Below, one piece after another: positions 1 to 10,500 of a stretch of DNA of 64,000 nt (position 1 is its first letter; every line of letters begins with the position of its first letter). The DNA comes from Spinacia oleracea (taxonomy: Eukaryota > Streptophyta > Magnoliopsida > Caryophyllales > Amaranthaceae): assembly GCF_020520425.1 (NCBI RefSeq), contig NC_079489.1, positions 21,414,001-21,478,000 of the forward strand, given 5' to 3'. The translations under genes were made by a program, and so were the position numbers. A model generated the notes under the pieces. That model had not been told where the DNA came from and ran no database searches. It was given only the letters and a program-made list of their open reading frames with translations.

Positions 1-20
1 ATAATAATAATAATAATAAT
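1..20. repeat. (TAA)n microsatellite, left flank of non-LTR element
   Basis: The window opens inside a pure ATA/TAA trinucleotide run that stops where the retroelement 5' region starts. A matching TAA run lies directly after the element at 3723-3762, so the element sits inside a TAA microsatellite. Confidence 0.9.
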
Positions 21-3000
21 TGCCTAGTTCATTTCGTGAGTTTAGTTTCTTCAATTCAGTTTCAATTCGGGGGTTCACTTTGGTGATTCGATCAGGTTCG
101 TGAGTTCAGTTTCCGGCCATTTGTGAGGTCAGTTTCAATTCGTGAGTTCAGTTTGGTGGATTGTTCAGTTTCCGGTGACAACAACGGAGGGCACTACGGT
201 TCATTTCGGCTGCGAGTTTGTTCTAGAATTGCGTGGAATTTTGGTTGGTTCGTTGCTGCGTTTGGTTGTTCCTTTTTCCGGCAGTTTCAGTCCCCAACAG
301 TTTCAGTCAGTTGGTTTGGCAGTGTTTCAGTTGGTTTTGCAGTGTTTGGCAGTGTTTGGAATTTCGGTGACTGTGTTTGAGGTCGTGTAGGTGTAGTTGT
401 TTGGTGTGGTGGTCATTGCGTTCCAGCAGTTTGGCAGTTTCGGTGCGTTTCAGATTCAGTGCGGTTGAAGTGCTTTGATATGGCGGCTTCTGTGGAGAAG
501 TTTCATTGCCCTTTTGTGGGACTTAGCGGGTGCCAGGATGGAGGTGGGCGTGGTTTGGTGAGGAGTTCTCTGCTTACTCACTTACGGGATCGTCATTGTT
601 GCTTTGGTGTGCGGGATGCTACCCGTCATTCCCTTACTACCAATTTGCAGGTTTTTACTTCGGCTGAGGTGACCTTTCGTCGTATGGGAATTTGGCTATG
701 TGGAGATTGTTTCAAGACTCATACTCATCGTACTAGGTGTCGACATGGCAGTGGTTCTAGTACTGTTTTTGTGGACCCTCCTGATTCTGGGGATGGTATT
801 CCCCGTTTTATTCTCTATGGTATTCAAAAACCCCTAGCTCCTACTTCTGAGCTGCCTTCTTCTGATGCGCCTCGGGAACATCATTTTTCTTTTGATGTTG
901 CTCTTCTAGACTCTTTGTTGTCTAAGCGGTTGCGTTCTGTGAAATCCATCCCTCCCAAATGTCGTTTGGGTTTTTCGCGGGTTCTGAAAGGGGCGCTTGA
1001 TAAGGTGATTTGCAGATCAGATGACATCGCTTGTTGGGTTCAGTTGCTCGTGTTACCTCTTTGTGTCCTCACGACTTTTTCTCCGCGGAGTAATCGTGAG
1101 TGTTCATCCGGTGTTAGGCGTCGTCGTCAGGAAGAGAGTATCACCGCTGCTATTCGTTCTTGGGGTGTGCCTGGTGGTTCTGAGCAGCTTGTTATGGACA
1201 CATTGGCTAGCGTGTCTCCCCCTCTATTGGATGTTGACGACGACCATGATTTGGCGGAGCGTAATATTAAGCAATGCAAGAGAAAAATTTCTGACGGTCA
1301 CTACACGGCTGCCGTTAGAGTTCTTTCGTCCTCAGGTCTTGCCCCTTACAATGATGCTACTCTTGCTGATTTGCAAGCAAAGCACCCTTCAGTTCCGGAA
1401 CCTACCTTTCCGGATATCCCAGTTGATCATCACCTTACTGCTTCCTCCGCTGTTGTGTTGGAGCAGATTAGGGGCTTTCCGCGTGGTACTTCGTGCGGTA
1501 GAGATGGCTTGCGTGCTCAACACCTTTTGGATTGCTTGGGTGGTGCTGCTGTAGCTGTTTCTGATGAGTTGGTGGACTCTATCACTCAGGTAGTTAATCT
1601 CTTTCTTGCTGGAAAGTGTCCTGCTGAGCTTGGTGGATATATTGCTAGTGCTCCTCTTACGCCACTTGTTAAGCCGGGTGGTGGTATTCGGCCTATTGCT
1701 GTGGGCACTATTTGGAGGCGTCTTGTTTCTAAGGTTGGGGCTGCTATGATTGGTCCGTGTTTAGGGAACTACTTTGGGGGGCTTCAGTTTGGAGTTGGGG
1801 TTCCAGCAGGTGGTGAGGCTATTCTCCATGCTGTCAATCGTTTGGTTGAGGCTCGTGGGGCCGATGTTGGCCTCTCTATGTTATTGGTGGATTTTCAGAA
1901 TGCATTCAATTTGGTTGATCGTTCGGCTTTGTTGCGTGAGGTTCGGCTACATTGTCCTGCTCTTTCGCGTTGGGTTGAATTCTGCTACTCTTCTCCAGCA
2001 CGGTTGTATTATGGGGAGCATACCTTGTGGTCTTGTCAAGGTGTGCAGCAAGGGGATCCTCTCGGCCCTTTGCTATTTTCTTTGGTTCTACATCCATTGG
2101 TGTGTCGAATCAGGGACTCTTTTGATCTATCTCTGCAGGCGTGGTACTTGGATGATGGCACTATCGTTGGTGACACTTTGGTGGTTGGAAAGGTCTTGGA
2201 GTTGATTTTGGAGGAGGGTCCTCATTTAGGTCTCCATGTTAATGTTGAGAAGACAGAGGTTTTCTGGCCTTCGGAGGACCCGCGCAGTCGTCTAGAGGGT
2301 GTCTTTCCTACGGATATTGCTCGTCCCGCGCTTGGTGTTAAGTTGCTTGGTGGTCCAGTCAGTACGGATTCCTCTTTTTGTAAGGAGTTGGTTTCGCGAC
2401 GGGTGTCGAAGACTGTTGTGTTGATGGATGCTGTAGCTAAGCTTAATGATCCCCAGTGTGAGTTGTTGCTTCTTCGTGCGTGCACTGGAGTTTCTAAACT
2501 CTACTTTGCTATGCGCACTTGTCCACCTCATCTTTTTGAAGCGGCCCAAGTATCTTTTGATGTGGCTCTTCGGGCTTCTTTAGAGCGTATCGTGACTGCT
2601 TCGGGACCTGGGTTCGGTGACTGGCAATGGCGTCTTGCTACCTTGCCTTATTCGTATGGAGGATTGGGTGTTTATTCAGCTGGTGATGTTCGGCATTATG
2701 CTTTTCTTGCATCCCGTTTGCAGTCTTCTGGTTTGCAGGATTCGCTTCTTCGGCTTTCAGGTGTTGATGGTCCGGGGTCGGCCTTTGATGATGCTCTTGG
2801 TCTTTTCAATAGGACCGTGGAAAGCGACCTTATGAGTAGCCCTAGTGAAATCGCTGCCCCCACTCTCATGAAAAAATTGGCAGACATATATTTCACGAAG
2901 GTTACTGCTGATGCGGTATCCGCCTACTCCTTATCTTCGCGTCATGTTGCCCTTTGGAAATCCCAGCAGGGGGATCACTCCTCAGCTTGGTTGCGGGCAG

Positions 3001-3722
3001 TCCCCATCTCGGGTTTAGGCCAGACTATGAACGGTAAGACTTATCGTTCGGTTCTTTGCTATCGGTTGGGTATTCCGTTGTTCTCTGATTCGACGCCGTG
3101 TTCTGCTTGCTCTCGGGTTTTCGATGGGGATATTTATGGGGATCATGCCGTGTCTTGTGCTGGGATCGTGGGTATCAAACATCGGCATAATGTTGTTCGT
3201 GATACCCTTTTGGATATTTGCTATCGGTCGGGGATTTCTGCTCGAAAGGAGGTTGATGTTGGGCTGACTAGTGAGAGTGATGGAGCTCTTCGTCCTGCAG
3301 ATATATTGCTTTATTCTTGGGATGGCGGTGTAGATGTGTGTGTTGACTTGACTGGGTCTTCACCTATGACGCAATCTGGGTTGTCGGACTTCGTTCCAGG
3401 TCGGGTTGTGGCGGTTGCTGCGCAGCGGAAGCAGGTTAAGTATGCGGCACGTTGTAGGGCTTTGGGTTACGGTTTCTTTCCTTTTTCCTTCTCTTCTTTT
3501 GGGGAGTTAGAGAAAGGGGCTGTTTCGTTGCTGAAGCGGGTCCAGACGTACTCCAGGGCTCAAGACATAGGGGCCCGGGCAGCTGCCCACATTTTCAGCA
3601 GGATCGGGTTCGCCATAGCTAGAGGGGTGGGGGCCCAGATTGTATCTCGGCTCCCCACCAACTTCTTGTAGTTTACTTGATCTTTGTAGCTTGTTAAGCT
3701 TGTAACGTTTTGGTGGTTTCCC
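21..3722 (+). mobile_element. Non-LTR retrotransposon with restriction-like endonuclease, inserted in (TAA)n
   Basis: An apparently full-length non-LTR element lies between two TAA runs. The leader (about 21-479) contains several degenerate direct repeats of the type 'gtgagttcagtttc'. A single long ORF follows and ends 51 bp before the downstream TAA run. There is no poly(A) tail; the 3' end is the TAA tract itself. The second copy of the flanking repeat, at about 20458-20520, has the same TAA run followed by the same sequence without the element. It therefore serves as an empty site and shows that the microsatellite existed before insertion. R4-clade elements such as Dong of Bombyx are known to insert in TAA repeats; that this plant element is related to them is inference from architecture only. 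Confidence 0.85.
480..3671 (+). CDS. Single-ORF reverse transcriptase with N-terminal zinc finger and C-terminal RLE endonuclease
   Basis: The ORF gives 1063 residues from the first ATG at 480; the frame stays open 21 bp further upstream, without another ATG. Residues 10-39 form a C2H2 finger (C10, C18, H34, H39). The reverse transcriptase covers roughly residues 300-620: motif A DFQNAF (D471), motif B GVQQGDP (about 521) and catalytic YLDD (Y556). A CCHC knuckle follows (C874, C877, H889, C893), and then a PD-(D/E)XK-like endonuclease core, RPAD (D941) ... VDLTG (D956). This order, finger then RT then CCHC then RLE, is that of site-selective R2/R4-type elements rather than the APE-type L1 and RTE LINEs usual in plants. 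The product would nick target DNA and prime reverse transcription on it. No internal stop is present, so the ORF looks potentially functional. I recall similar plant proteins annotated only as 'reverse transcriptase domain-containing'. The clade is not settled here. Confidence 0.85.
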   Translation: MAASVEKFHCPFVGLSGCQDGGGRGLVRSSLLTHLRDRHCCFGVRDATRHSLTTNLQVFTSAEVTFRRMGIWLCGDCFKTHTHRTRCRHGSGSSTVFVDPPDSGDGIPRFILYGIQKPLAPTSELPSSDAPREHHFSFDVALLDSLLSKRLRSVKSIPPKCRLGFSRVLKGALDKVICRSDDIACWVQLLVLPLCVLTTFSPRSNRECSSGVRRRRQEESITAAIRSWGVPGGSEQLVMDTLASVSPPLLDVDDDHDLAERNIKQCKRKISDGHYTAAVRVLSSSGLAPYNDATLADLQAKHPSVPEPTFPDIPVDHHLTASSAVVLEQIRGFPRGTSCGRDGLRAQHLLDCLGGAAVAVSDELVDSITQVVNLFLAGKCPAELGGYIASAPLTPLVKPGGGIRPIAVGTIWRRLVSKVGAAMIGPCLGNYFGGLQFGVGVPAGGEAILHAVNRLVEARGADVGLSMLLVDFQNAFNLVDRSALLREVRLHCPALSRWVEFCYSSPARLYYGEHTLWSCQGVQQGDPLGPLLFSLVLHPLVCRIRDSFDLSLQAWYLDDGTIVGDTLVVGKVLELILEEGPHLGLHVNVEKTEVFWPSEDPRSRLEGVFPTDIARPALGVKLLGGPVSTDSSFCKELVSRRVSKTVVLMDAVAKLNDPQCELLLLRACTGVSKLYFAMRTCPPHLFEAAQVSFDVALRASLERIVTASGPGFGDWQWRLATLPYSYGGLGVYSAGDVRHYAFLASRLQSSGLQDSLLRLSGVDGPGSAFDDALGLFNRTVESDLMSSPSEIAAPTLMKKLADIYFTKVTADAVSAYSLSSRHVALWKSQQGDHSSAWLRAVPISGLGQTMNGKTYRSVLCYRLGIPLFSDSTPCSACSRVFDGDIYGDHAVSCAGIVGIKHRHNVVRDTLLDICYRSGISARKEVDVGLTSESDGALRPADILLYSWDGGVDVCVDLTGSSPMTQSGLSDFVPGRVVAVAAQRKQVKYAARCRALGYGFFPFSFSSFGELEKGAVSLLKRVQTYSRAQDIGARAAAHIFSRIGFAIARGVGAQIVSRLPTNFL

Positions 3723-3762
<40 letters not shown>
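3723..3762. repeat. (TAA)n microsatellite, right flank of non-LTR element
   Basis: A TAA run directly follows the element's 3' end and continues into 'aacaacaagtaac', the same context as the uninterrupted TAA run at 20458-20510. Confidence 0.9.
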
Positions 3763-3765
<3 letters not shown>

Positions 3766-5345
3766 CAAGTAACAAATAATATATAATAATAATTAACAAG
3801 TGACAAATAACAATAACAAATACTTCGTACTCTGTAAAAATAATAAATAACAAATACTCCATACTCCCGTAACAAATAACTAATAATGAAGTAATTCTAT
3901 TATTAATAAATAAAAAAAAAACTATATTAATAAAAAAAATTAATTAATAATAACAATAATAAAAAAATTATTAAATAATAATACTCCTACCAATAATACT
4001 AATAATAATAGTAACGATATTAATATAAATTGAATTAATTCTATTTAATTTTACTGAACTGGACTAGATTTCCATAAAATTCAAACATAAAAGAACCGAG
4101 TTCATTCGAATTTGCATTACTTAAGTTTGTTTTTCCTGACTTTATCTTTAGTTGTCTGCGTCAACATCTAGTTTCTTGATATTTTGATTGTGTGGTACTA
4201 TTTGCTATCATTTTTTTGCGATTTATCGTTCGTATACATTGTCGTTAATATATTGGAGTTTGATTGTTCATGTTTATATTTGCAGGTAAATTGCGACATA
4301 TCATTTGTATACATTGTATTTGGATATTAACTTTAAGATTGACAAAAAGTTATTTTGCAGATAAATATGCAAATTTTTGTTATTTGTATAGCTAAATTGT
4401 TAGTCGTGATTTCACTTTTTTTTTTTGTTATTTATTGATATTTTCATGTAATTTATTTCGTAAACAGTTTCATGTAATTGACTATTTCATTATACACACC
4501 GTAAATAATTTCATGTGCTCCGTAATGTGTTTATTGTAAACTACAAAATATTACTTAATAAATGAGTTAGATCCGTTATATTATCATATATTACTGGACT
4601 TATTAATATATTTTATTTGAAAAGAACTTATTTGTTTGAAATAAAATTATTTATTTGTGAACATAGCGCAAAGACATTTCTTCACTCCAATGACACCTAG
4701 TGTTACCTGACAGGAATTTGGAAACACATCTGGGTTCATCTCATGGTACATTTTCAAAGGTTTCTGCAACCAAATGTATGTATCCATTCGCGACCAATCC
4801 CGTCAACAAAATGAAATGATCTACACCAACATAATAAAAGGCGTTTGTGAAAACGTATATGTGTCACGTAAACTCCCTCTGTATTACAGGATCGAATATC
4901 AAACCTCGTGGATTAAAAGTTTCGCTACCTACCATCTCAACTAGTTACAATGTTTGTCATATTTTCACATATAAATGTAAAATACAATCTTTTAAAATTG
5001 GGCACATTTTAAGAAAACGTAAACCCGACTAAAAGTAAAACCCATAGCAACGCCCGGGCCACACACTAGTTCTTTCATAAAATTCGAGTTGGTTTCAGAA
5101 GCAAAAGACGAGTCTTCATCATCAGTAACTTGTGCTTATCTCCATTTAGGATTCCTCAATGAGTACAAAGGAAATTAAAATCGTACTTTAATTATTGAAA
5201 GATATTTGAATGTGGCGATAGAGGTTATCGATTTTTTGTAAAAATAATTACATTCATATTCTTGTATGGAAAATTTGAACTACTAATGTATAATGTTTTT
5301 CAGTAAAAATAAAATTCGAAATGTTTGCATGTTGACCATCATACT
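3763..5345 (+). repeat. 1.6-kb dispersed repeat, copy A, containing a Helitron-type 3' end
   Basis: This stretch matches 20511-21755 plus 31738-32066 nearly base for base in direct orientation. At 5045-5069 it holds a GC-rich inverted repeat followed by ACACACTAG and a T, the form of a Helitron 3' terminus on the plus strand. The hairpin is clearer in copy B (CCCGG ... CCGGG). The match continues about 275 bp beyond CTAG, so the duplicated unit is larger than the Helitron, or the Helitron's flank was duplicated with it. The 5' end was not found. No coding potential was seen. Confidence 0.7.
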
Positions 5346-5652
5346 ATTCTAGTAGTGATAGATAATCAATTTACTAATATAAATATTTTAAATTAATGTG
5401 GCTTGATGTTAAGCCAATAACTATATGCATTTTTTCTTTATTTGTGTCGTTTTAATCGATTATTTTCGTATTATGATTATTTTTATCCGGTAATATGGCG
5501 GTTTAATATTTTGTTTTTATTGAAGTAATTTGATTTCTAGGAAGAATTTTTGATTGAATTAATTTGATCTCTAGGAAGGACTTTTGTTTGCTTTTGAAAT
5601 GGAATTAATTAATAATAAACAATATATACAGAGTAATAAATAATAAATAATA
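5346..5652. other. AT-rich intergenic stretch
   Basis: Nothing gene-like is visible. The match between the two 1.6-kb repeat copies ends at about 5345. A short tandem motif (ttgatttctaggaagaattttt) recurs near 5530 and 5565. Confidence 0.5.
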
Positions 5653-6000
5653 CTCCATTTGTCCCTTTTTATTCTTTATGTTTGGTATCATGACAAGTTT
5701 TAACAACTAACTATATTGATAAAAGTTCAACATTTTTTTTATTTAAACCCTACGTTTATTGATAATGTTATCTAAAATATTACATTGGAAAAGTGTGAGA
5801 GATGTAATGTCTCCATGAGAAAATGTGAAAGGTTTAGTGTCCCAATAGTTTTAATTAATTAGAATAATCAATTGCACGATTTTTTACATAATAGTAAGGA
5901 CATTTATGATACAATATAAAAGGAAAGATTCTAAATATAAAGATTAAATTGGGACACTAGAAACGGAAATTATGAAGAATAAAAAGGAACGGATGGAGGA
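5653..6000. mobile_element. Stowaway-like MITE
   Basis: Imperfect terminal inverted repeats pair the left end (CTCCATTTGTCCC, then ttttattcttta) with the right end (gaagaataaaaaggaac, then ggatggag). A TA precedes the left end. The size of about 350 bp and the CTCC...GGAG ends are those of Tc1/mariner-derived Stowaway elements. The right TA duplication is not preserved. Confidence 0.55.
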
Positions 6001-6012
6001 AATAATAAATAG

Positions 6013-6065
<53 letters not shown>
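6013..6065. repeat. (TAA)n microsatellite
   Basis: About 17 uninterrupted ATA/TAA units lie in AT-rich intergenic DNA. It is a potential target site for the TAA-associated non-LTR element at 21-3722. Confidence 0.9.
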
Positions 6066-6067
<2 letters not shown>

Positions 6068-7455
6068 GTATATAAATAATAATAATAATTATACACAAAT
6101 AACTACTCCGTATACTATAATACTTAAGTAAATAATAATTAAATAAGTGAATAAATAAATTATTTTAATTTTATTGAATTAAATTAAATTTTACTAAACT
6201 AAACTGAAATGAATGCCACTGAATTGAATTTGAAATGAACGTCATTAAACTGAACTGAATTTCAGAACATGGGCTTACTCTTCAATCCTGAAACCAAGAT
6301 TACTAATTTCAATATATGGTATAAGTACATACCTCCTTATTATAATTAGTTTTAGTTTATTGCATTTAATTATTTAACACTATATAATCATAAGATATTT
6401 TTTTTTACCAAAAATGTTGTTTAAGGTAAATATAAAAGTAGGGTCCGGATAATAGTTTTGGATTGAACTGTATCTGGTCAATTTGAGTCGAACTTAAACT
6501 CAAATCTGGACTGTGAAATCATCAATCGAGTCGAACTCGAGCTCAAAACTAAAGTTCGAACCGAGCTTGAACCTAAACTCAAACCTGATCTTAGGTGATG
6601 AGCCGAGCTTTGTTACCCTGATCTTAGGTGACGTGATAAGCTAAATTGACAATTTTAGCTTGCCTTTGGAGTTGGTAAAGTCACCTTATTATTTTACCCA
6701 TTTTCTATTGACCCGCATCTCCCAGCCCAAACCCGATTCCAACCTCACCCCAATCTCCAAAAGCTCGCTTTGACTCTCCACCCTCCTCGGCTCCACTACC
6801 TCTACTCCCACCGCACTGCCACCAAAGACCACCGCCGGCTGACTATCCGTTGAAAGTCTCTCTAATGTAAATACTCCTCGAATCGAAGCGCCATTTTCAT
6901 GTCAGTACTCCTCTATCTCATTCTTGTATTTTTGTTTTCACATTATAGCTTTATCGAGTTTGAATTTTGAACTTGTTTAGGGGAAAATTATGGCTTGGGT
7001 GAATTAATTGAGTTGATCAGTAGACTTGGTTGGTTAAATAATTGGATCAATTGTTGGATTAAGGAACTAATTTTTGATTTAATTGGTCGATTTTTCTGCC
7101 CAAAATTTATGGTAATTTGATAATGTTACTATGCTATGTTAATGGTGTATTGTGGATTTGTTATTGCAATCGTGTACATGTATAGTTGGAGTTATGATTG
7201 TTAATGTTGTGGTTTATTGGTGGTTAATCAATCTTACTAAAGTTAAGAAGATAATTCCAATGGCAAAGCAACCAAATTTTAGACAATTTATTCGTCTTGA
7301 AAATGAAACTTCAGGGAATTTTTCTTAAAAGTATTAGTTTCTGTTCAATTTTCGATTTTTTAAAGAGTATTGTAATTGTGGGTTACCTGTTGGAACGAAT
7401 AGCTTTCCCCATTGTAAAACATTTTAGTGCAGGTGTTGGATTGTGGGAATTAATG
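6066..7455. other. Intergenic stretch with a short GC-rich, UTR-like patch
   Basis: Most of this is AT-rich without coding features. Between about 6700 and 6880 the sequence becomes C-rich (cccaaacccgattcc ... ccaccgccggct) and resembles a plant 5' UTR, but no convincing ORF follows. A run of 'aactcgagctcaaa'-type repeats lies at about 6520-6600. Confidence 0.4.
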
Positions 7456-7880
7456 CTACACATACATTGTTCACACTCCTTTCTCTCCAAACAAATATAA
7501 ATTTCATTTTCACAAATTTGCAGCATTGTAAAAGTCTAGTTTACACAGGTAGAAACGATACGATATGCAGGACTATTGATTGTTCATAACTAGTAAAACA
7601 AAACACTTGAAATGATCAAGCACCCATCATCTTGTAAATAAATCTGATTTTATCCATTAAGAAGGATTCATGAAAAAAGGACTTGAGGTTAAAACAAGAT
7701 GCAATTATGCATTTTAACATAATTCAATATAACTAATTGTCTGCCAAATGCCTCAGTCACTGATTAGCTAAAAAGAAACTTAAAATCTCAAAATAAATCT
7801 AGAACATTTCCAAATAGCAAACAAAACTTGAGCTATATTTAAAATGCAAAGACTTGCTGTAAACATCAGCTCCTTCCCAC

Positions 7881-10258
7881 TTAGTCAAAGAGACTGAAAC
7901 CCATATCCTGCAACAAAAAATTTCAAGTGAGAAGTACGATAACACTTTTCAGTAGCTAAAAAAAACTCAACACAAACACAATTTAGAGGATGATATAGAG
8001 TTGTTCTTACGTCATCTGACTCTTCTTTCTCTTCAACCTTCTTCTCCTCCTTTGGAGCCTCTGCGGCAGCAGCACCTGCACCACCTGAAGGAGCAGCGGA
8101 CACGGCAACTGCACCTCCACCAGCAGGGACAGAGGCAAGCTTTTCTCTTCCAGCAGCAACTAGTTCTGTGATGTCTTTACCAGAAACCTGGTCAAAGAAC
8201 AACTGAAGTCTGGCCTCATCAGGCTCAACACCCACTGCAATTGAACAAATACAAAGTTAAGTTACAGGATAATCAATACAGCAGTAATATCACCAGGCTT
8301 AAAAAAAACACATAGACCAACGCAAAGGAACACGGGTTAAGCTATATTTGGCATCTAATGCAAGAAAGAATCCTCAGTCGTTCTTCATTAAGACACTTCC
8401 TTTTCCCTAACACAACAGGGCCAACTGCCAAGGCTTTATTTTCATGTTAATTAGTTATGTAATACTCCATAAGTTTAGGTGGTCTAGTTTACTCCTTTGA
8501 GAATAGGAAAGTACAGTCCCATTCCCTCTACAACCCCACTTTGCAGTTTCATTCCGGATTGAAGCTCGGAACAAATTCCACTCGTTAATTATCCCTTGTA
8601 TTCTACTGTGAATAAAATTAAGGTAGAAAGTATCCCTGACACAACACCGCAGTTACACCAGCAACATAATCCATTACACACTTTAAGACAGGGGCGGACC
8701 TACATGTACTTCGAGGGGACCAAAGGGACCCCCATTTTTCCGGAAAAAGAAAAATTAAGAAAATCTGGAAAACTGTTTATTAGTATATATCTATTTAATG
8801 TCCGTTTAGAACAATGATGTATTGGTGTAGCTCAATGGTAAATGTCCTTGCAGAGGCTACTTTTTGAACGCGGAGGGGTTGTGTTCGATCCCTGATACCC
8901 GCATTCATCAAAGCTTTTTTAGTTTTTTTTTTTTTGTACCCATGACCATTCATTTTCAAGGTTTCTTGCATTCTAAAGTATGTCTTTATTTTTTTCCTTT
9001 AGCATTGTCTGATGTCTTCATTTTTTCTTTCTTGCTCTTTTTTTTTTCTTGTAATAAGATGTTAGTACTGTATTTTATATTTTATAATTGTTTAATTTCA
9101 TTAAATTTTTTAGGGGTCTAATTATTTGACAACAATATGCCCTATAACTCTATAAGCATTAAAAAGATGCAACTTTTTTTAAAAAATAGTGTAGTTTTGT
9201 CATTCTTTTTTCCAACTTGGCAATATAATTGTAATAAATTAAATTTCTTTTGACATATAAAAACTCGTTATATACACTTGTAATATTTTTTTTTTCCCTT
9301 TGAGATGAATCGTTGTAAATTATTCTTAGACTAATATATTAATTTCTATTGCTGTTAAGCCCACACACAAATTCTTAAATCTTCAATGCATGATTTTATT
9401 ATGGTTATTAATAAAATTTACTACCTAATGTTGCCTATTGAAAATTTCCCCTAAACAAAAGGGGCAAAATAGTTCAGAGTCCAAGGTTTGGAGTTCGGTG
9501 TCTAGTGTTTGGATTCTTAGCCTAGGGAGCCTTCTCCAAGGTGTCTTTGTTTGTTTTTAGCCTTTGTTTTTACAGTTTGATTAATATAAAAATAAATACT
9601 TACAAAAAAAAAAGGGGAAAAATAGAAGGATTGCATAAGGAAAGAGAAAAAAAAGAAGAAAATTTTGGACCCCCATTTATAATTTCCTGGGTCCGCCACT
9701 GTTTTAAGAGTGCACCAATTCACCCTAATTAAGATAAACAATTAGGTGTTGTTTAATTAAAATCAACCAGAGTCATCAAAATTCATATGAAAACCAATTT
9801 AATCCTCCAACAAACTCAACCTACCAACTACAAAGCATACTACACTCTAACATATAACTACTTAAATATGCATTCATGTGTAACAAAGACGAGATTAACC
9901 CTCAAATTCATCCTTGAATCAATAGATATGAATCTATCATAATCAAAATATGATATACAAATACGCCAAAACCTAAACAATTCCAGCAACTTCATTCCCT
10001 ATCAATGACTTAAATCCATCTCATATTATCACCCAACTCATATTATCACCCAACACAAGACATTAACATTATGATCGGATCTATTAGCTTACATAATCGA
10101 ACAAGACAAATATTTTATGTATCTCCATCAAATCTGGCTACCATTATGAAAAAAGGACGAGAGAAAATACCTGATTCAAGAATTTTCTTGACATCATCGG
10201 CAGCAGGGGAAGCTTTACCGCCCAAAGCAGCCAACAAGTAAGCGGCAACAATCTTCAT
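7881..10258 (-). CDS. RPP2: 60S acidic ribosomal protein P2 (three coding exons)
   Basis: P2 is a stalk protein of the large ribosomal subunit that helps recruit elongation factors. Coding exons are 10258-10171, 8234-8011 and 7907-7881, all with GT-AG introns. Together they make 339 nt, or 112 residues plus stop, the usual P2 length. The N-terminus reads [14 protein letters not shown]. The helical body contains [20 protein letters not shown], followed by an Ala/Gly-rich hinge, an acidic Lys/Glu run and the signature tail [13 protein letters not shown], which binds elongation factors and ribosome-inactivating proteins. Intron 1 is 1.9 kb because of a hAT insertion. A 5'-UTR intron (10261-10356) lies just upstream of the ATG. 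All splice sites and the frame are intact, unlike the inverted copy, so this is probably the working gene. Confidence 0.93.
8689..9701. mobile_element. Non-autonomous hAT transposon in P2 intron 1
   Basis: The ends are CAGGGGCGGACC and, on the other strand, CAGTGGCGGACC (11 of 12 matching). The flanking 8-bp duplications are CTTTAAGA (8681-8688) and TTTTAAGA (9702-9709). The inverted P2 copy has a single TTTTAAGA at the equivalent position (about 16841-16848) and no element, which is a natural empty site. The 1,013-bp interior is T-rich and encodes no transposase. The ends, the 8-bp duplication and the size fit a deletion-derivative hAT element. Confidence 0.9.
8826..8891 (+). other. tRNA-like A-box/B-box pair inside the hAT element
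   Basis: TAGCTCAATGGTA at 8828-8840 resembles a pol III A box, and GTTCGATCC at 8883-8891 a B box. The spacing is longer than in a typical tRNA, and no full cloverleaf was resolved. It may be a SINE head or a tRNA remnant carried by the transposon. Confidence 0.4.
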
Positions 10259-10356
10259 CTCTGCAACAAAAATTAACTAATTAAATACTAGATTACATCA
10301 GATTCAGAACTTAGAAATTACTTGACAATGTAAAGATGGAGAAAGATTGATGATAC

Positions 10357-10500
10357 CTGGTGTTGAATTTGGGTTCGAGAGAGTGGGAAGAAGCAAACGG
10401 GTTTCTTCTGCAGGTTCGGCTAATCTAGGGTTTGTATCAGAAAAAAGGGGTTTGGGGCTTTATATATAGGAGGGCGGTATTTATTCCTAGGGTTTGATGT
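10357..10500 (-). promoter_or_regulatory. P2 promoter and 5' UTR: TATA box and telo-box motifs
   Basis: Reading on the minus strand, a TATATATA element lies at about 10461-10468. Two AAACCCTA telo-box motifs lie at about 10427-10434 and 10486-10493. Telo-boxes near the start site are characteristic of plant ribosomal-protein genes. The non-coding first exon ends at 10357 with CCAG before GTATCA. The exact transcription start, probably about 10430-10440, is inferred from the TATA position. Confidence 0.7.

Larger units (their letters stand above)
7456..10228 (-). repeat. Inverted duplication, arm A (contains the P2 gene)
   Basis: This arm pairs in inverted orientation with 16134-18078, at high identity through exons, introns and 3' flank. 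Arm A additionally carries a 1,013-bp hAT element. Arm B carries about 190 bp that A lacks. The arm ends inside P2 coding exon 1, so the duplicate lost the start codon and promoter. Confidence 0.9.

Noticed and set aside
3507-3875. Long minus-strand ORFs with Ile- or Tyr-rich runs across the TAA repeat (also at 20316-20619)
   Set aside because: The runs are translations of the TAA microsatellite and are shadows of the reverse-transcriptase ORF and repeat; no gene evidence.
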